This document shows positions 27,723 through 36,518 of a stretch of 64,000 bases of DNA, in pieces. Source of the DNA: Gammaproteobacteria bacterium (GTDB lineage Bacteria; Pseudomonadota; Gammaproteobacteria; JAJFKO01); NCBI GenBank assembly GCA_021773175.1, contig JAJFKO010000016.1, positions 37,243 through 101,242 on the forward strand, written 5' to 3'. The notes under the pieces were generated by a model that saw nothing but the letters and a program-made list of their open reading frames with translations, did no database searches and was not told the origin of the DNA. A program made the position numbers and the translations under genes. The stretch's first letter is position 1, and the number at the start of each line of letters is the position of its first letter.

Positions 27723-27776
27723 TCATTAAAAAGAAACGCCAAAGTGATCATTAAAATTTAATTTATCACTTTGGCG
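27723..27776 (-). terminator. Intrinsic terminator after ftsZ
   Basis: A perfect 12-bp stem (27765-27776 with 27737-27748, CGCCAAAGTGAT and its complement) is followed on the minus strand by TTTCTTTTTAATGA. It ends the ftsQ-ftsA-ftsZ transcript 12 bases after the ftsZ stop and separates it from lpxC. Confidence 0.85.
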
Positions 27777-27788
27777 AATTTGTTTAAA

Positions 27789-28937
27789 TTATACTTCTTC
27801 TTGTTTGCGTAAGAACGCAGGAATATCAAGATAGTCTAATTCAGTAGACGACGCTTCTGTTGTGCTTGCTGGTGCCATAGCAGCTTGTTGTCGCATTACA
27901 GTTGGACGATCTAACTTTTGATAATCATTAGTACCATCACTTTTCATAGTATCAACCATACGCGTGTTCATTTGTCTCTGTTCTTGACCTAAGCCTGTGA
28001 CTACAACAGTAACCCGCATTTCATCACTCATTTCCGAATCAATAACTGTACCAACAACAACAGTCGCAGAATCTGATGTGAAGGCTTTAATAACATCACC
28101 AACCTCTTCAAATTCACCGATAGACATATCTAGACCGGCAGTGATGTTAACAAGAACACCGTGAGCCCCAGACAAATTAACATCTTCTAATAACGGGCTA
28201 GCAATGGCAGCTTCCGCAGCTTCACGCGCACGATTTTCGCCAGAGGCAGTACCGGTTCCCATCATTGCCATTCCTGTTTTTGACATCACGGTACGAACAT
28301 CAGCGAAATCAACGTTAATTAAACCAGGTTTAGTAATAAGTTCTGAAATACCTTGCACCGCTCCAAGCAATACATCATTCGCAGCTTTAAAAGCATTGAG
28401 TAATGTAATGTTTTTACCTAATACCGTTAACAACTTATTGTTTGGAATTGTAATTAGTGAATCAACTCTAGAAGCAAGTGCAGCAGTTCCAGTTTCAGCG
28501 ACATGAGCTCTAACTTTACCTTCAAAAATAAAAGGTTTTGTGACAATTGCAACGGTTAATATTCCTAATTCTTTAGCAATTTCAGCAACGACGGGGGCAG
28601 CACCCGTTCCAGTACCGCCACCCATGCCAGCAGTAATAAATATCATATCAGAGCCGTGCAACATATCACGAAGTTGTTCACGATCTTCTTCTGCAGCTTG
28701 ATGACCAATTTCTGGATTAGCTCCAGCGCCTAAACCTTTCGTCAACTCACGTCCGAGTTGCACAGTTGTCGGTGCATTTGATTTTCCCAATGCTTGAGCA
28801 TCAGTATTCGCAACAATAAATTCAACACCGTCAATATTCTCTAAGAGCATGTGTTCAACGGCATTACCGCCTCCACCACCAACGCCTATAACTTTTATTA
28901 CAGCACTTTGTGGTGAGTTCTCCGTTAATTCAAACAT
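27789..28937 (-). CDS. ftsZ: Cell division GTPase FtsZ
   Basis: A 382-residue tubulin homologue that forms the division ring. The GTP-binding signature [16 protein letters not shown] is intact near residue 105, the N-terminus has [17 protein letters not shown], and the T7 region carries [11 protein letters not shown] with the catalytic loop Asp residues. After a short Gln/Ala-rich linker comes the C-terminal FtsA/ZipA-binding peptide [13 protein letters not shown], complete. AAGGAGCA precedes the ATG at good distance. It lies 93 bases after ftsA and is followed by a strong terminator. Confidence 0.98.
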   Translation of the reverse strand: MFELTENSPQSAVIKVIGVGGGGGNAVEHMLLENIDGVEFIVANTDAQALGKSNAPTTVQLGRELTKGLGAGANPEIGHQAAEEDREQLRDMLHGSDMIFITAGMGGGTGTGAAPVVAEIAKELGILTVAIVTKPFIFEGKVRAHVAETGTAALASRVDSLITIPNNKLLTVLGKNITLLNAFKAANDVLLGAVQGISELITKPGLINVDFADVRTVMSKTGMAMMGTGTASGENRAREAAEAAIASPLLEDVNLSGAHGVLVNITAGLDMSIGEFEEVGDVIKAFTSDSATVVVGTVIDSEMSDEMRVTVVVTGLGQEQRQMNTRMVDTMKSDGTNDYQKLDRPTVMRQQAAMAPASTTEASSTELDYLDIPAFLRKQEEV

Positions 28938-29030
28938 AATGTTGCTCCTTAAATATTAACAATATTAAAAACGTTACTATTAAAACTTACCTAACATCCT
29001 TTAGTTCGGAGTTATCATAAGTTTTAGCTA

Positions 29031-30266
29031 TTACCAATTACCTTGTAACCAATTGCGCATTCTTCCAAAAACACTTCTCATATTTTGTTTCAGCGGTGTT
29101 GGCATAATATGATTTGCTTGTTGCTGTTGTGCATATAAAAGTAAGCCTATCGATGTTGCATAAACAGGATTATAAACCACTTCTTCTACGCCCATGACAT
29201 GTTGCGGTGTTCCTAAGCGAACAGGCATCGCAAAAATACTTTCTGCTAATTCGCACGCGCCCAACATTTTAGATGCGCCACCTGTTAACACGATTCCTGA
29301 TGCGACAAGCTCTTCAAAACCACTACGGCGTAATTCTTTTTGAACTAAACGAAATAACTCTACATACCGCGCATTTACAACTTCATATAATGCTGGAGTA
29401 CCTATTTCACGACCAGGCTTATCAGAAGCACTTGGAACTTGAATTAATTCAGAGGTGTTCATATCATTATGTAATAAACTGGCATGTTCGATTTTAATTT
29501 TTTCTGCGGCAGAAGTTGGGGTTCGCAAAGCAACAGCAATATCACCACTCACATGATCACCCGCAATTGGAATGACGGCCGTATGACGAATAGCGCCATC
29601 TGTGAAAATGGCAATATCTGTGGTGCCTCCACCAATATCAATCAAACAAACACCTAAATCTTTTTCATCTTCAGATAAAACAGCATAGCTAGATGCTAAT
29701 GGCTGTAAAATAATATCGGAAACATCAAGTCCGCAACCATTAATGCATTTAATAATATTTTGTGCAGCACTAACAGCTCCGGTAACCATATGAACTTTCG
29801 CTTCTAAACGCACGCCAGACATACCAATAGGCTCGCGAATTCCAGACTGTTCATCAATAATAAATTCTTGTGGTAATATATGTAGGATTTTTTGATCTGC
29901 AGGAATAGCCACAGCTTTTGCCGCATCAATGACACGATCAATATCACTATGGACAACTTCACTCTCACGAATAGCAACAATACCATGAGAATTCAAACTG
30001 CGAATATGATTGCCTGCAATACCAGTATAAACTGCTTGAATTTGACAACCAGCCATTAACTCCGCACCTTCAATTGCACGTTGGATTGATTGCATTGTAC
30101 TTTCTATATTAACAACAACACCACGCTTTAAACCTTTAGATGGATATGAACCAACGCCAATAATTTCTATTGAATTATCAGGTGCTACTTCAGCAACTAA
30201 AGCAACGACTTTTGAAGTGCCGATATCTAAAGCAACAATCGTATTTTGGTTCACTGTTTTTGGCAT
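29031..30266 (-). CDS. ftsA: Cell division protein FtsA
   Basis: A 411-residue actin-like ATPase that tethers FtsZ to the membrane. Phosphate-1 motif VALDIGTSKVVALVAE, the GGGTTDIAIFTDGAI phosphate-2 motif and the GIVLTGGASKMLGACELA adenosine motif are present, and the SHI interaction (1C) domain lies between them. The C-terminus ends with an amphipathic helix (RSVFGRMRNWLQGNW) that would insert into the inner leaflet, as in E. coli FtsA. The length is usual. It follows ftsQ by 106 bases and precedes ftsZ, the standard order. Confidence 0.97.
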   Translation of the reverse strand: MPKTVNQNTIVALDIGTSKVVALVAEVAPDNSIEIIGVGSYPSKGLKRGVVVNIESTMQSIQRAIEGAELMAGCQIQAVYTGIAGNHIRSLNSHGIVAIRESEVVHSDIDRVIDAAKAVAIPADQKILHILPQEFIIDEQSGIREPIGMSGVRLEAKVHMVTGAVSAAQNIIKCINGCGLDVSDIILQPLASSYAVLSEDEKDLGVCLIDIGGGTTDIAIFTDGAIRHTAVIPIAGDHVSGDIAVALRTPTSAAEKIKIEHASLLHNDMNTSELIQVPSASDKPGREIGTPALYEVVNARYVELFRLVQKELRRSGFEELVASGIVLTGGASKMLGACELAESIFAMPVRLGTPQHVMGVEEVVYNPVYATSIGLLLYAQQQQANHIMPTPLKQNMRSVFGRMRNWLQGNW

Positions 30267-30372
30267 AATTTAATCTCTCTTTTTATCGATAACGAAGTAT
30301 ACCCTAAGGGCACAGATAATAGGTTTGTCATCCTAATTTTATTCAATAGCTTTATTTTCAGCCTCGTTGAAT

Positions 30373-31101
30373 TTATGTCACTTTTTGTGCTGACCATTTT
30401 ACAGCCATACCATTTGGGTAACGTAAGTCAATATATACAGGGCGGCGCGGTTTATTCGCAAAAGTCGTATTGTATACATTTATAAATCGTTGTAAACGCT
30501 GCCATAACAATTTTTGCCCTAATATGATTTTACAACCATTACTTAATGTTAAACTGACCGCTTCATTCGCAGACATATGTACAGCCGCCACAGTCAACAA
30601 TAGTGGCTGTAACATTGCTTGAGCCTGTAGATAATCAGCATATACTTCTTTGAATTTCGCTTTTGGCCCTGATAATTGTGGAAGATCTTTAGGAAAGGTA
30701 ACGTCTGTAGGAAAAAATAGCGCACCCTGCAGATTGATCAATGCATTCTTATCCCATTCAGCACTCACTTTTTGTTCTATGATCTTGATATTTACTGTAT
30801 CAGGCCAAACCCGATCAACTTCAGCCTGTTTTATCCATGGTAATGTGAGTAATTTTGCTTGTATCTGCTTTATATCAACATTAAAAAAACCAGCTGTAGT
30901 ATAAGTAACCAGAGCTTGTTGTAATAAGTCATGATTTACATGTGTATAATTACCACGAATATCAACATTCTTAATTGGTAATGTTTGTGGATTATCAAGT
31001 TTGAAATAAAGCCAAAGAATAATACTTAGCAATAATAAACCGCAACCAAGGTAACGAATCCATTTTCTATGTGTTTTTATTGCTTGCTTTACTTGCGTCA
31101 T
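30373..31101 (-). CDS. ftsQ: Cell division protein FtsQ
   Basis: A 242-residue bitopic inner-membrane protein, a little shorter than E. coli FtsQ (276). A basic cytoplasmic start (KQAIKTHRKWIRY) leads to one membrane helix (LGCGLLLLSIILWLYFKL), then a POTRA domain beginning IKNVDIRGNYTHVNHDLLQQAL and the FtsQ beta domain with LPWIKQAEVDRVWPDTVNIKIIEQ. It recruits FtsB/FtsL to the septum. Its place between ddl and ftsA supports the call. Confidence 0.93.
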   Translation of the reverse strand: MTQVKQAIKTHRKWIRYLGCGLLLLSIILWLYFKLDNPQTLPIKNVDIRGNYTHVNHDLLQQALVTYTTAGFFNVDIKQIQAKLLTLPWIKQAEVDRVWPDTVNIKIIEQKVSAEWDKNALINLQGALFFPTDVTFPKDLPQLSGPKAKFKEVYADYLQAQAMLQPLLLTVAAVHMSANEAVSLTLSNGCKIILGQKLLWQRLQRFINVYNTTFANKPRRPVYIDLRYPNGMAVKWSAQKVT

Positions 31102-31231
31102 TATTGCTCATGCTGCCTATATGTTAAAATGATAATTTTAAACCAAAAACTAAATGGAGAATAGTCTATCAGGCTTATACTTTGCTGATGCATCTGTAAG
31201 ATATTCACTCTTTCTTGCCCTTGCTGCTCAA

Positions 31232-32359
31232 TTATATCTCAAGGTCTGTTGTATTCGCTTGTAATTCACAATGCCTCTCTAAAGCCAACTTAATCAGTTT
31301 TTCTAATAAGTAAGAATATTCTATACCGCTAACCGCCCATAATTTTGGAAACATGCTGACTTCTGTAAATCCTGGAATTGTATTCAACTCAGAAATAAAA
31401 ATAGCATTGTCACTGCGGCGTAACAAAAAATCTGCTCGCGCATAACCAGCACAATCGAGTAACTGGAATGCTCGTAAGGCATAGTCATGCATCTGTTGCA
31501 CAATTGCCGGCTCAACATCGGCTGGCGCGATCAGAGTGACATCATCAACATACTTGGCATGATAATCATAGAATTCATGCGACGTAATAATTTCTCCAGG
31601 TTTTGAAATAGCTAAATCATTATTACCTAATATCGCAAATTCAATTTCTCGGGCATCTTCAACAGCAGCTTCAACTAAAATTTTACGATCGTAGTGAGCG
31701 GCGTCATCAACGGCTTTAGCAAAATCCGTCGCAGACTTTACTTTAGAAATACCGACACTAGAACCAAGGTTTGCCGGTTTAACAAAGCATGGAAAACCTA
31801 ACGTTTCCTCACAATGTTTTTTAATAGCCTCTGGAGTTTGCCGCCATTGATGGCGCGTGAAATCATGAAATTCAGCAGTAGGTAATTCAGCTTGTTGGAA
31901 CAAACGCTTCATGATGGTTTTATCCATAGCAATGGCCGAGGCCATCACAGCAGAACCAACAAACGGAATATTTGCTAATTTAAATAAGCCTTGAATGGTT
32001 CCATCCTCGCCATTAGGTCCATGCAATACGGGAAAAACCACATCAATTTTGATATCTGTTAATGCTTCTGCTGCTTGTTGTTTGTCACGAGCGCTATACA
32101 TAATTGAAGCCTGGCATTGCTGATTTGGTTCCGATAATAATACAATAGCTTGTGATGCATCTAATTCATTTTCTGTCATCATGTTTGTTTCAGCTATCTC
32201 GGTTAAATACCACTTACCGGCTTTTGAAATATAAATAGGAATAACATGGAATTTCTCCGGACTTAATGCCGCTATCACTTCACGAGCAGAAGTAACTGAC
32301 ACTTCATGTTCACTAGAACGTCCACCAAAAACGACAGCCACACAAATTCGCTTTTCCAT
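31232..32359 (-). CDS. ddl: D-alanine--D-alanine ligase (DdlA-type)
   Basis: A 375-residue ATP-grasp ligase that makes the D-Ala-D-Ala dipeptide for peptidoglycan. It has VVFGGRSSEHEVSVTSAREV at the N-terminus, FPVLHGPNGEDGTIQGLFKLANIPFVG with the family Glu/His, GFPCFVKPANLGSSVGISKV in the ATP-grasp loop, and FISELNTIPGFTEVSMFPKLW at the metal/substrate site. At about 375 residues it is of the longer DdlA type, whereas gammaproteobacterial division clusters usually carry the shorter DdlB (about 306). It lies 43 bases after murB, and that gap holds a repeat. Confidence 0.95.
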   Translation of the reverse strand: MEKRICVAVVFGGRSSEHEVSVTSAREVIAALSPEKFHVIPIYISKAGKWYLTEIAETNMMTENELDASQAIVLLSEPNQQCQASIMYSARDKQQAAEALTDIKIDVVFPVLHGPNGEDGTIQGLFKLANIPFVGSAVMASAIAMDKTIMKRLFQQAELPTAEFHDFTRHQWRQTPEAIKKHCEETLGFPCFVKPANLGSSVGISKVKSATDFAKAVDDAAHYDRKILVEAAVEDAREIEFAILGNNDLAISKPGEIITSHEFYDYHAKYVDDVTLIAPADVEPAIVQQMHDYALRAFQLLDCAGYARADFLLRRSDNAIFISELNTIPGFTEVSMFPKLWAVSGIEYSYLLEKLIKLALERHCELQANTTDLEI

Positions 32360-32382
32360 AACTAATCCTCTTTTCTATTTTA

Positions 32383-32428
32383 TATACCCGTACGCTTCAT
32401 TTTTAGGATTTTATCGCACCGGGTATAC
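32383..32428. repeat. 46-bp solo end of the 26421-26585 element, fused to the murB 3' end
   Basis: From 32383 this segment repeats the left end of the 26421 element, including the identical 28-base core around TTCATTTTTAGGATTTTATC and GCACCGGG (32396-32423). It is bounded by TATACCCG and CGGGTATA, so it is itself a short inverted repeat. On the minus strand it encodes the last codons and the stop of murB. Confidence 0.75.
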
Positions 32429-33323
32429 CAATAATATGTACTTCAGTTTGTAACTTCACTTGAAACTTTTCATACACCGTTGCCTGTATAAGTGCGATTA
32501 ACGCTTCTATATCCGCAGCCGTAGCTTCACCTGGGTTAATAATAAAATTTGCATGTTTATCAGACACCATCGCCCCACCATGCTGAAAACCTTTCAGGCC
32601 TGCTTGTTCAATTAAGCGTGCAGCATGATCATTTGGCGGATTACGAAATACCGAGCCACAACTATGTAATCCGATGGGCTGACTTTCGTTACGTTGTCGT
32701 AATAAGGTTTTAAGCTTTTGTTTAGCAGCCTCAGCATCACCACTTGATAATTGAAAATAACCAGCAACAAACCATTCCTCCGCCGGAAATTTTACAGAGC
32801 GATAACTTACGTCAAATTCATCCGCACTGCGTTTATGAATATTGCCATGACGATCAAGCATCTCAACAGCAACAACATGGTTCCAAGTTTCACCACCATA
32901 GCAACCGGCATTCATACATAAAGCACCACCAACGGTACCCGGCACACCGGCGAGAAATTCTAAATCGATTAAATCATGATTGACGCAGAAACGAGCCAAC
33001 TTCGGACAGGTTACCCCTGCTTCAGCACGTACTATTTTATCTTCGCGTATTTCCAGCTCACTCAATAAACCTTGAGTTGCAATAACGGTACCAGCAAAAC
33101 CACCATCACGAATTAAGGTATTACTGCCTAAACCCAACCACAAAATTGGTTCATCAGCAGCTAATGTTGCTAAAAAGCATTGTAAATCTGCTAGGTCAGC
33201 AGGCTTATATAATTGCTTGGCATTACCACCAACCCACCAGGAAGTATATTGCTTCAAAGCGACATCTTGCTGTAACTCACCACGCCATGGCGACAACTTG
33301 GTTGGCTGTTCCGTTTGCGGCAT
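32403..33323 (-). CDS. murB: UDP-N-acetylenolpyruvoylglucosamine reductase MurB
   Basis: A 306-residue FAD enzyme that reduces UDP-GlcNAc-enolpyruvate to UDP-MurNAc, in the cytoplasm. FAD-binding segments WWVGGNAKQLYKPADLADL, ILWLGLGSNTLIRDGG and GVPGTVGGALCMNAGCYGGE are clear, as are catalytic SYRSVKF and SCGSVFRNP with the proton-donating Ser of the short (type II) MurB class. The final residues GIPGAIKS and the stop lie inside a repeat element, so the end has been rewritten by an insertion; the last catalytic Glu region (LQTEVHIIG) is upstream of it and intact. Confidence 0.95.
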   Translation of the reverse strand: MPQTEQPTKLSPWRGELQQDVALKQYTSWWVGGNAKQLYKPADLADLQCFLATLAADEPILWLGLGSNTLIRDGGFAGTVIATQGLLSELEIREDKIVRAEAGVTCPKLARFCVNHDLIDLEFLAGVPGTVGGALCMNAGCYGGETWNHVVAVEMLDRHGNIHKRSADEFDVSYRSVKFPAEEWFVAGYFQLSSGDAEAAKQKLKTLLRQRNESQPIGLHSCGSVFRNPPNDHAARLIEQAGLKGFQHGGAMVSDKHANFIINPGEATAADIEALIALIQATVYEKFQVKLQTEVHIIGIPGAIKS

Positions 33324-33429
33324 AAAATAGCCACTCCATTACTGCTCAAAATAAAGCGGATTGTAGCGAAATTATTAGCTTACGTCATGAATTTGCTTGA
33401 AAAAGTCGACAAAATACCGAATCTCCGTC

Positions 33430-33458
33430 TTGACTCCTCGGTCAGATTGCCTTTTAAT
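33430..33458 (+). promoter_or_regulatory. Sigma-70-like promoter for the cytochrome b561 gene
   Basis: TTGACT (33430-33435), a 17-base spacer and TTTAAT (33453-33458) form a good sigma-70 promoter. It is followed by a ribosome site TAGGAG (33483-33488) and ATG 33499. Confidence 0.55.
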
Positions 33459-33498
33459 GTCGTTGCTGTGCACAAACTGGACTAGGAGATAATAATAA

Positions 33499-34071
33499 AT
33501 GACATTAATGAATACCTCGCAACGCTATGGAAAAGTTACCAAATTCATGCATTGGCTACTATTTTTTATTATTCTTTTTATGCTAATCCTCGGCGCTTGC
33601 TTGGATTTTATACCTAAAGCTGACAAAAGTTTCTTTTATACTTTGCATAAGTCTGTTGGACTCACGGTCATACCGCTTATGTTATTTTGGATTATTTGGA
33701 CTTGCTGCAACAAGAAACCACAGTTTTTGCGAACTATGCCAACATGGGAAAAACTCGCCGCAACGATCGTGCATCAATTGCTTTATGTTTGTATTTTCTT
33801 AATGCCTATTATCGGCTTGGTTATGTCGAGTGCAGCTGACAAAGCGCCCAACTTTTTTTGGCTTTGTACCATTAGCTTACCCATCGCAAAAAACAAAGAG
33901 CTAGCCCATTTCTTTGCTGAACTACACGAAATTTTTGCCTGGGTTATTACCGGTTTGTTGGCTATTCATATTCTCGCAGCACTTAAACATTTAATTTTAG
34001 ATAAAGATATTATTTTACAACGTATGCTGCCATGGCGTAGCCGCAAACAAGATTCCTTCATAGATGATTAA
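33499..34071 (+). CDS. Cytochrome b561 family protein
   Basis: A 190-residue four-helix inner-membrane di-heme cytochrome of the bacterial CybB/YodB type. Heme-ligand histidines occur in MHWLLFFIILFM, FYTLHKSVGLTVIPLM, the third helix VHQLLYVCIFLMPIIG and the last WVITGLLAIHILAALKHL. Members oxidise ubiquinol and can pass electrons to superoxide. TAGGAG lies 11 bases before ATG 33499. It stands alone where murC/murG would sit in a complete division cluster. Confidence 0.9.
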   Translation: MTLMNTSQRYGKVTKFMHWLLFFIILFMLILGACLDFIPKADKSFFYTLHKSVGLTVIPLMLFWIIWTCCNKKPQFLRTMPTWEKLAATIVHQLLYVCIFLMPIIGLVMSSAADKAPNFFWLCTISLPIAKNKELAHFFAELHEIFAWVITGLLAIHILAALKHLILDKDIILQRMLPWRSRKQDSFIDD

Positions 34072-34137
34072 AAACTTAAGGTTTTATTCGTAATTTTAGA
34101 GTAAAATACTGCCAGCTTAGTATATTTGGAGATTATC

Positions 34138-34824
34138 ATGGCAATACAAGCTGAAAGAGACAAAGAGCTTGAGAGAAGACTCTTTGGTATATCTGAAGAA
34201 GAAAGACGTGCTCGCCAACAGCAGATCGTTGAGCATACTGCTATAACACCACAGCATGAACCCACAGCAGGCCCACAACGTCTTGTTGTTAGCATGGGTT
34301 CTCGTAGTACTAAACAAGTCGAAGATGAAGAAGATAGCAATACATTCTCGGCCCAATTAGCGCCAGACCAAACATTAGAAAGTGTACAACAAGAACTTTG
34401 GAACTACTTAGAAACGCAGTGGCTACATTTTTCAAGTAATATGGGCGGCAATATCCCTGCATTACATGATGTTGTCAAAATGCGAATTGAAGGCAACACA
34501 TTACATGTCACGATGCAAGACAACTTAGCTAATCCAAGATTAAATGCGGTACTACCACGTCTTCGTCAAGGCATGTTCAATAATTTAATTGAACAAGGCT
34601 TCGTACAACAACCTCAAAATTGGCATGCTATCCAGCGTGATTTGAAACAAGATATTGCTCAACGTGAAGGCGCTTTACGCACACAAGGAATTCCACAATT
34701 AACATTAGCACCAACAAGCCAACGCCGCGAAGATGACGATGCTAAAAACCAAACAACAGGCTATCGTAGTAAAGAAACGGAACGTATGTCTAATCCTTTA
34801 CGAATAGAACCATATCTTCTATAG
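34138..34824 (+). CDS. Protein of unknown function
   Basis: I do not recognise this 228-residue soluble protein. TTTGGAG (34126-34132) fixes ATG 34138 as the start; the longer frame from TTG 34126 overlaps that site. The first 80 residues are polar with charged heptad-like helix (AERDKELERRLFGISEEERRAR) and a disordered stretch. The middle (residues 85-170) looks folded, with VVKMRIEGNTLHVTMQDN as a strand pair. The C-terminus is polar and ends without a membrane anchor. There is no signal peptide. The mixture of charged disorder and one domain resembles secreted effectors in host-associated relatives, but nothing here proves it. Confidence 0.6.
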   Translation: MAIQAERDKELERRLFGISEEERRARQQQIVEHTAITPQHEPTAGPQRLVVSMGSRSTKQVEDEEDSNTFSAQLAPDQTLESVQQELWNYLETQWLHFSSNMGGNIPALHDVVKMRIEGNTLHVTMQDNLANPRLNAVLPRLRQGMFNNLIEQGFVQQPQNWHAIQRDLKQDIAQREGALRTQGIPQLTLAPTSQRREDDDAKNQTTGYRSKETERMSNPLRIEPYLL

Positions 34825-34828
34825 TGAA

Positions 34829-35371
34829 TTAAATTGAAGTACTCTGCTCAAGGTTAATCATGCCATTAAGAGTTAATTGACTAAACTTTTCTATTAATAT
34901 AAATAACTCTTTATTATTTTTAATATGATACATTTTTTTCGTTACCGCAGAGTTATTAACTTTTTTTAATAGTTCATAGCGCAGTTTTGTATGAAAATAC
35001 CATATAATCTTAACAAGTTCTTTTACCACAGATATCTCAGAACAGTTTGCAGGCATCTCAGGTCGTTGTTTGAATAAATGTTTGCATGTTCTTTTTAATG
35101 CCCGCCAATAAGCTTTATAAAGAGGAACATCTAAAAAGATAATGATATCCGCATTATCCATAACAAAACTTGAAACTCCGTCAATGACCCAGTTTTCTTT
35201 GTTCACTAAATTAATAAGCTGGCGTTGAATTTCATCTGCTTTTTGTCGACGCCAGCCTGGTAACCAAACAATTGTATCTAGATGAAAAAGAGGTAAATTG
35301 ATTTGAGAGGACAGCTTTTTACTCAGCGTGGTTTTTCCTGAACCAGCATTACCGGTAATAAAAATTTTCAA
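34829..35371 (-). CDS. Adenylate-kinase-like P-loop protein (FlaR/topology-modulation type)
   Basis: A 180-residue NTPase with Walker A ITGNAGSGKTTLSKKLS at the N-terminus, followed directly by LPLFHLDTIVWLPGWRRQ, the hallmark of the small kinase-like proteins annotated as DNA topology modulation protein FlaR. A Walker-B-like ADIIIFLDVPLYKAYWRALKR with a basic lid helix completes it. The annotation name is historical; the reaction is unknown, probably phosphoryl transfer to a small molecule. Monocistronic, it converges on the unknown gene at 34138 with only 4 bases between the two. Confidence 0.75.
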   Translation of the reverse strand: MKIFITGNAGSGKTTLSKKLSSQINLPLFHLDTIVWLPGWRRQKADEIQRQLINLVNKENWVIDGVSSFVMDNADIIIFLDVPLYKAYWRALKRTCKHLFKQRPEMPANCSEISVVKELVKIIWYFHTKLRYELLKKVNNSAVTKKMYHIKNNKELFILIEKFSQLTLNGMINLEQSTSI

Positions 35372-35409
35372 TATCCGTACCCTCTAACCTCGAAATACGC
35401 AGGTTATTT

Positions 35410-35460
35410 ACTGATAAAAAAAAGGCTGATACGTAATTTATGTATCAGCCTTTTTTCTAT
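35410..35460. terminator. Bidirectional intrinsic terminator
   Basis: The 9-bp stem GGCTGATAC/GTATCAGCC (35424-35432 with 35442-35450) is flanked by A8 on the left and T6 on the right, so it can terminate in either direction. On the minus strand it ends the L,D-transpeptidase transcript, 25 bases after the stop. Confidence 0.85.
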
Positions 35461-35485
35461 TATTAACTCTATCAATCAGAGTTAA

Positions 35486-36484
35486 TTAATGATGCATAGC
35501 AACATGGTCACCATTATTATCTTCTTGCTGTATAGCATGATTTGAACCTTCTGGCTGTGCTAAAGTACCAACAACTTGAGGAATCCCCATCATTTCTTTT
35601 GCAATACTTTTAGCTGCAGACCAATTTATATTGCTTGCAGGGTGCGTTGTCGTGATTTCAGCAAGTGCTTTTTCAATTAGAGCGGTTTTATCCCCATCCC
35701 CAAAGCGGTTTTTAGCTTCAGATAAAGGTACATGCGCTTCAAGATAAAGCTTATTGCCAGACCAACCGGCTTTCATCGATTTATTAACAATATGAACATT
35801 AGTACCAACTCTAGCCATATTATAAAGATCGCGGATATCTTCTGCATACATACGAATACAACCAGAACTTACTCGCTTACCAACACCTGAAGGTACATTT
35901 GTTCCATGAATCAAATAGCTAGGTTGTGATAAACGTAAAGCGTATTTGCCTAATGGATTGTAAGGACCAGGTGGAATCTTCTTCGGTACAGTAATACCTT
36001 TTGCAGCATTTTCTTTAATCACACTCTGAGGAGCTGTCCAGGTAGGATTTTTACGTCGCCCAATGATTTTCATATCTCCAGTTGGCGTTTTCCAACCAAC
36101 TCGCCCAATACCAATCGGCACAGTGAAGACTTCGTGACGTTTTGGCATGAAATAATATAAACGTAATTCCGCTAAATTAATAACAATACCTTTGTGAACT
36201 TTAGTTGGTAAAATATATTTTGATGGAATCACAACTTTCGCTCCATAAGGGACACGATTAGGACTCAACTGTGGATTTGCTTCAACCATTTCATAATAAC
36301 CAATATCATACTGCCGGCCAATTTGACTTAAAGTACGATAACGTGCTTTAACAATTTTAACATGCCCAACAACATCACCATTCTTTGGTAGGTGAAAATA
36401 TGCAGCCTGACTTTGGCCTAGCCACCCTAGGCATAATAAGCCCATCAAACAAAATATACCGCGATTAAGATATCTATTCTTCAT
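35486..36484 (-). CDS. Periplasmic L,D-transpeptidase (YkuD) with LysM-like domain
   Basis: About 332 residues. The start is ATG 36484: GAGGG lies 6 bases upstream, while ATG 36490 abuts it and longer frames overlap fadB. A signal peptide (MKNRYLNRGIFCLMGLLCLG up to QSQAA) leads to a LysM-type segment (VKARYRTLSQIGRQYDIGYYEMVEANPQL) and a YkuD domain from about residue 110 with HGTNVPSGVGKRVSSGCIRM, carrying the catalytic Cys and His. It resembles E. coli ErfK/YbiS/YcfS, which attach Braun lipoprotein or make 3-3 crosslinks. A 70-residue tail ending in His/Asp-rich sequence is unlike the E. coli enzymes. Confidence 0.92.
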   Translation of the reverse strand: MKNRYLNRGIFCLMGLLCLGWLGQSQAAYFHLPKNGDVVGHVKIVKARYRTLSQIGRQYDIGYYEMVEANPQLSPNRVPYGAKVVIPSKYILPTKVHKGIVINLAELRLYYFMPKRHEVFTVPIGIGRVGWKTPTGDMKIIGRRKNPTWTAPQSVIKENAAKGITVPKKIPPGPYNPLGKYALRLSQPSYLIHGTNVPSGVGKRVSSGCIRMYAEDIRDLYNMARVGTNVHIVNKSMKAGWSGNKLYLEAHVPLSEAKNRFGDGDKTALIEKALAEITTTHPASNINWSAAKSIAKEMMGIPQVVGTLAQPEGSNHAIQQEDNNGDHVAMHH

Positions 36485-36518
36485 TGTCATCCCTCGTAGG
36501 TCGTTTAAATCGTAAAAC

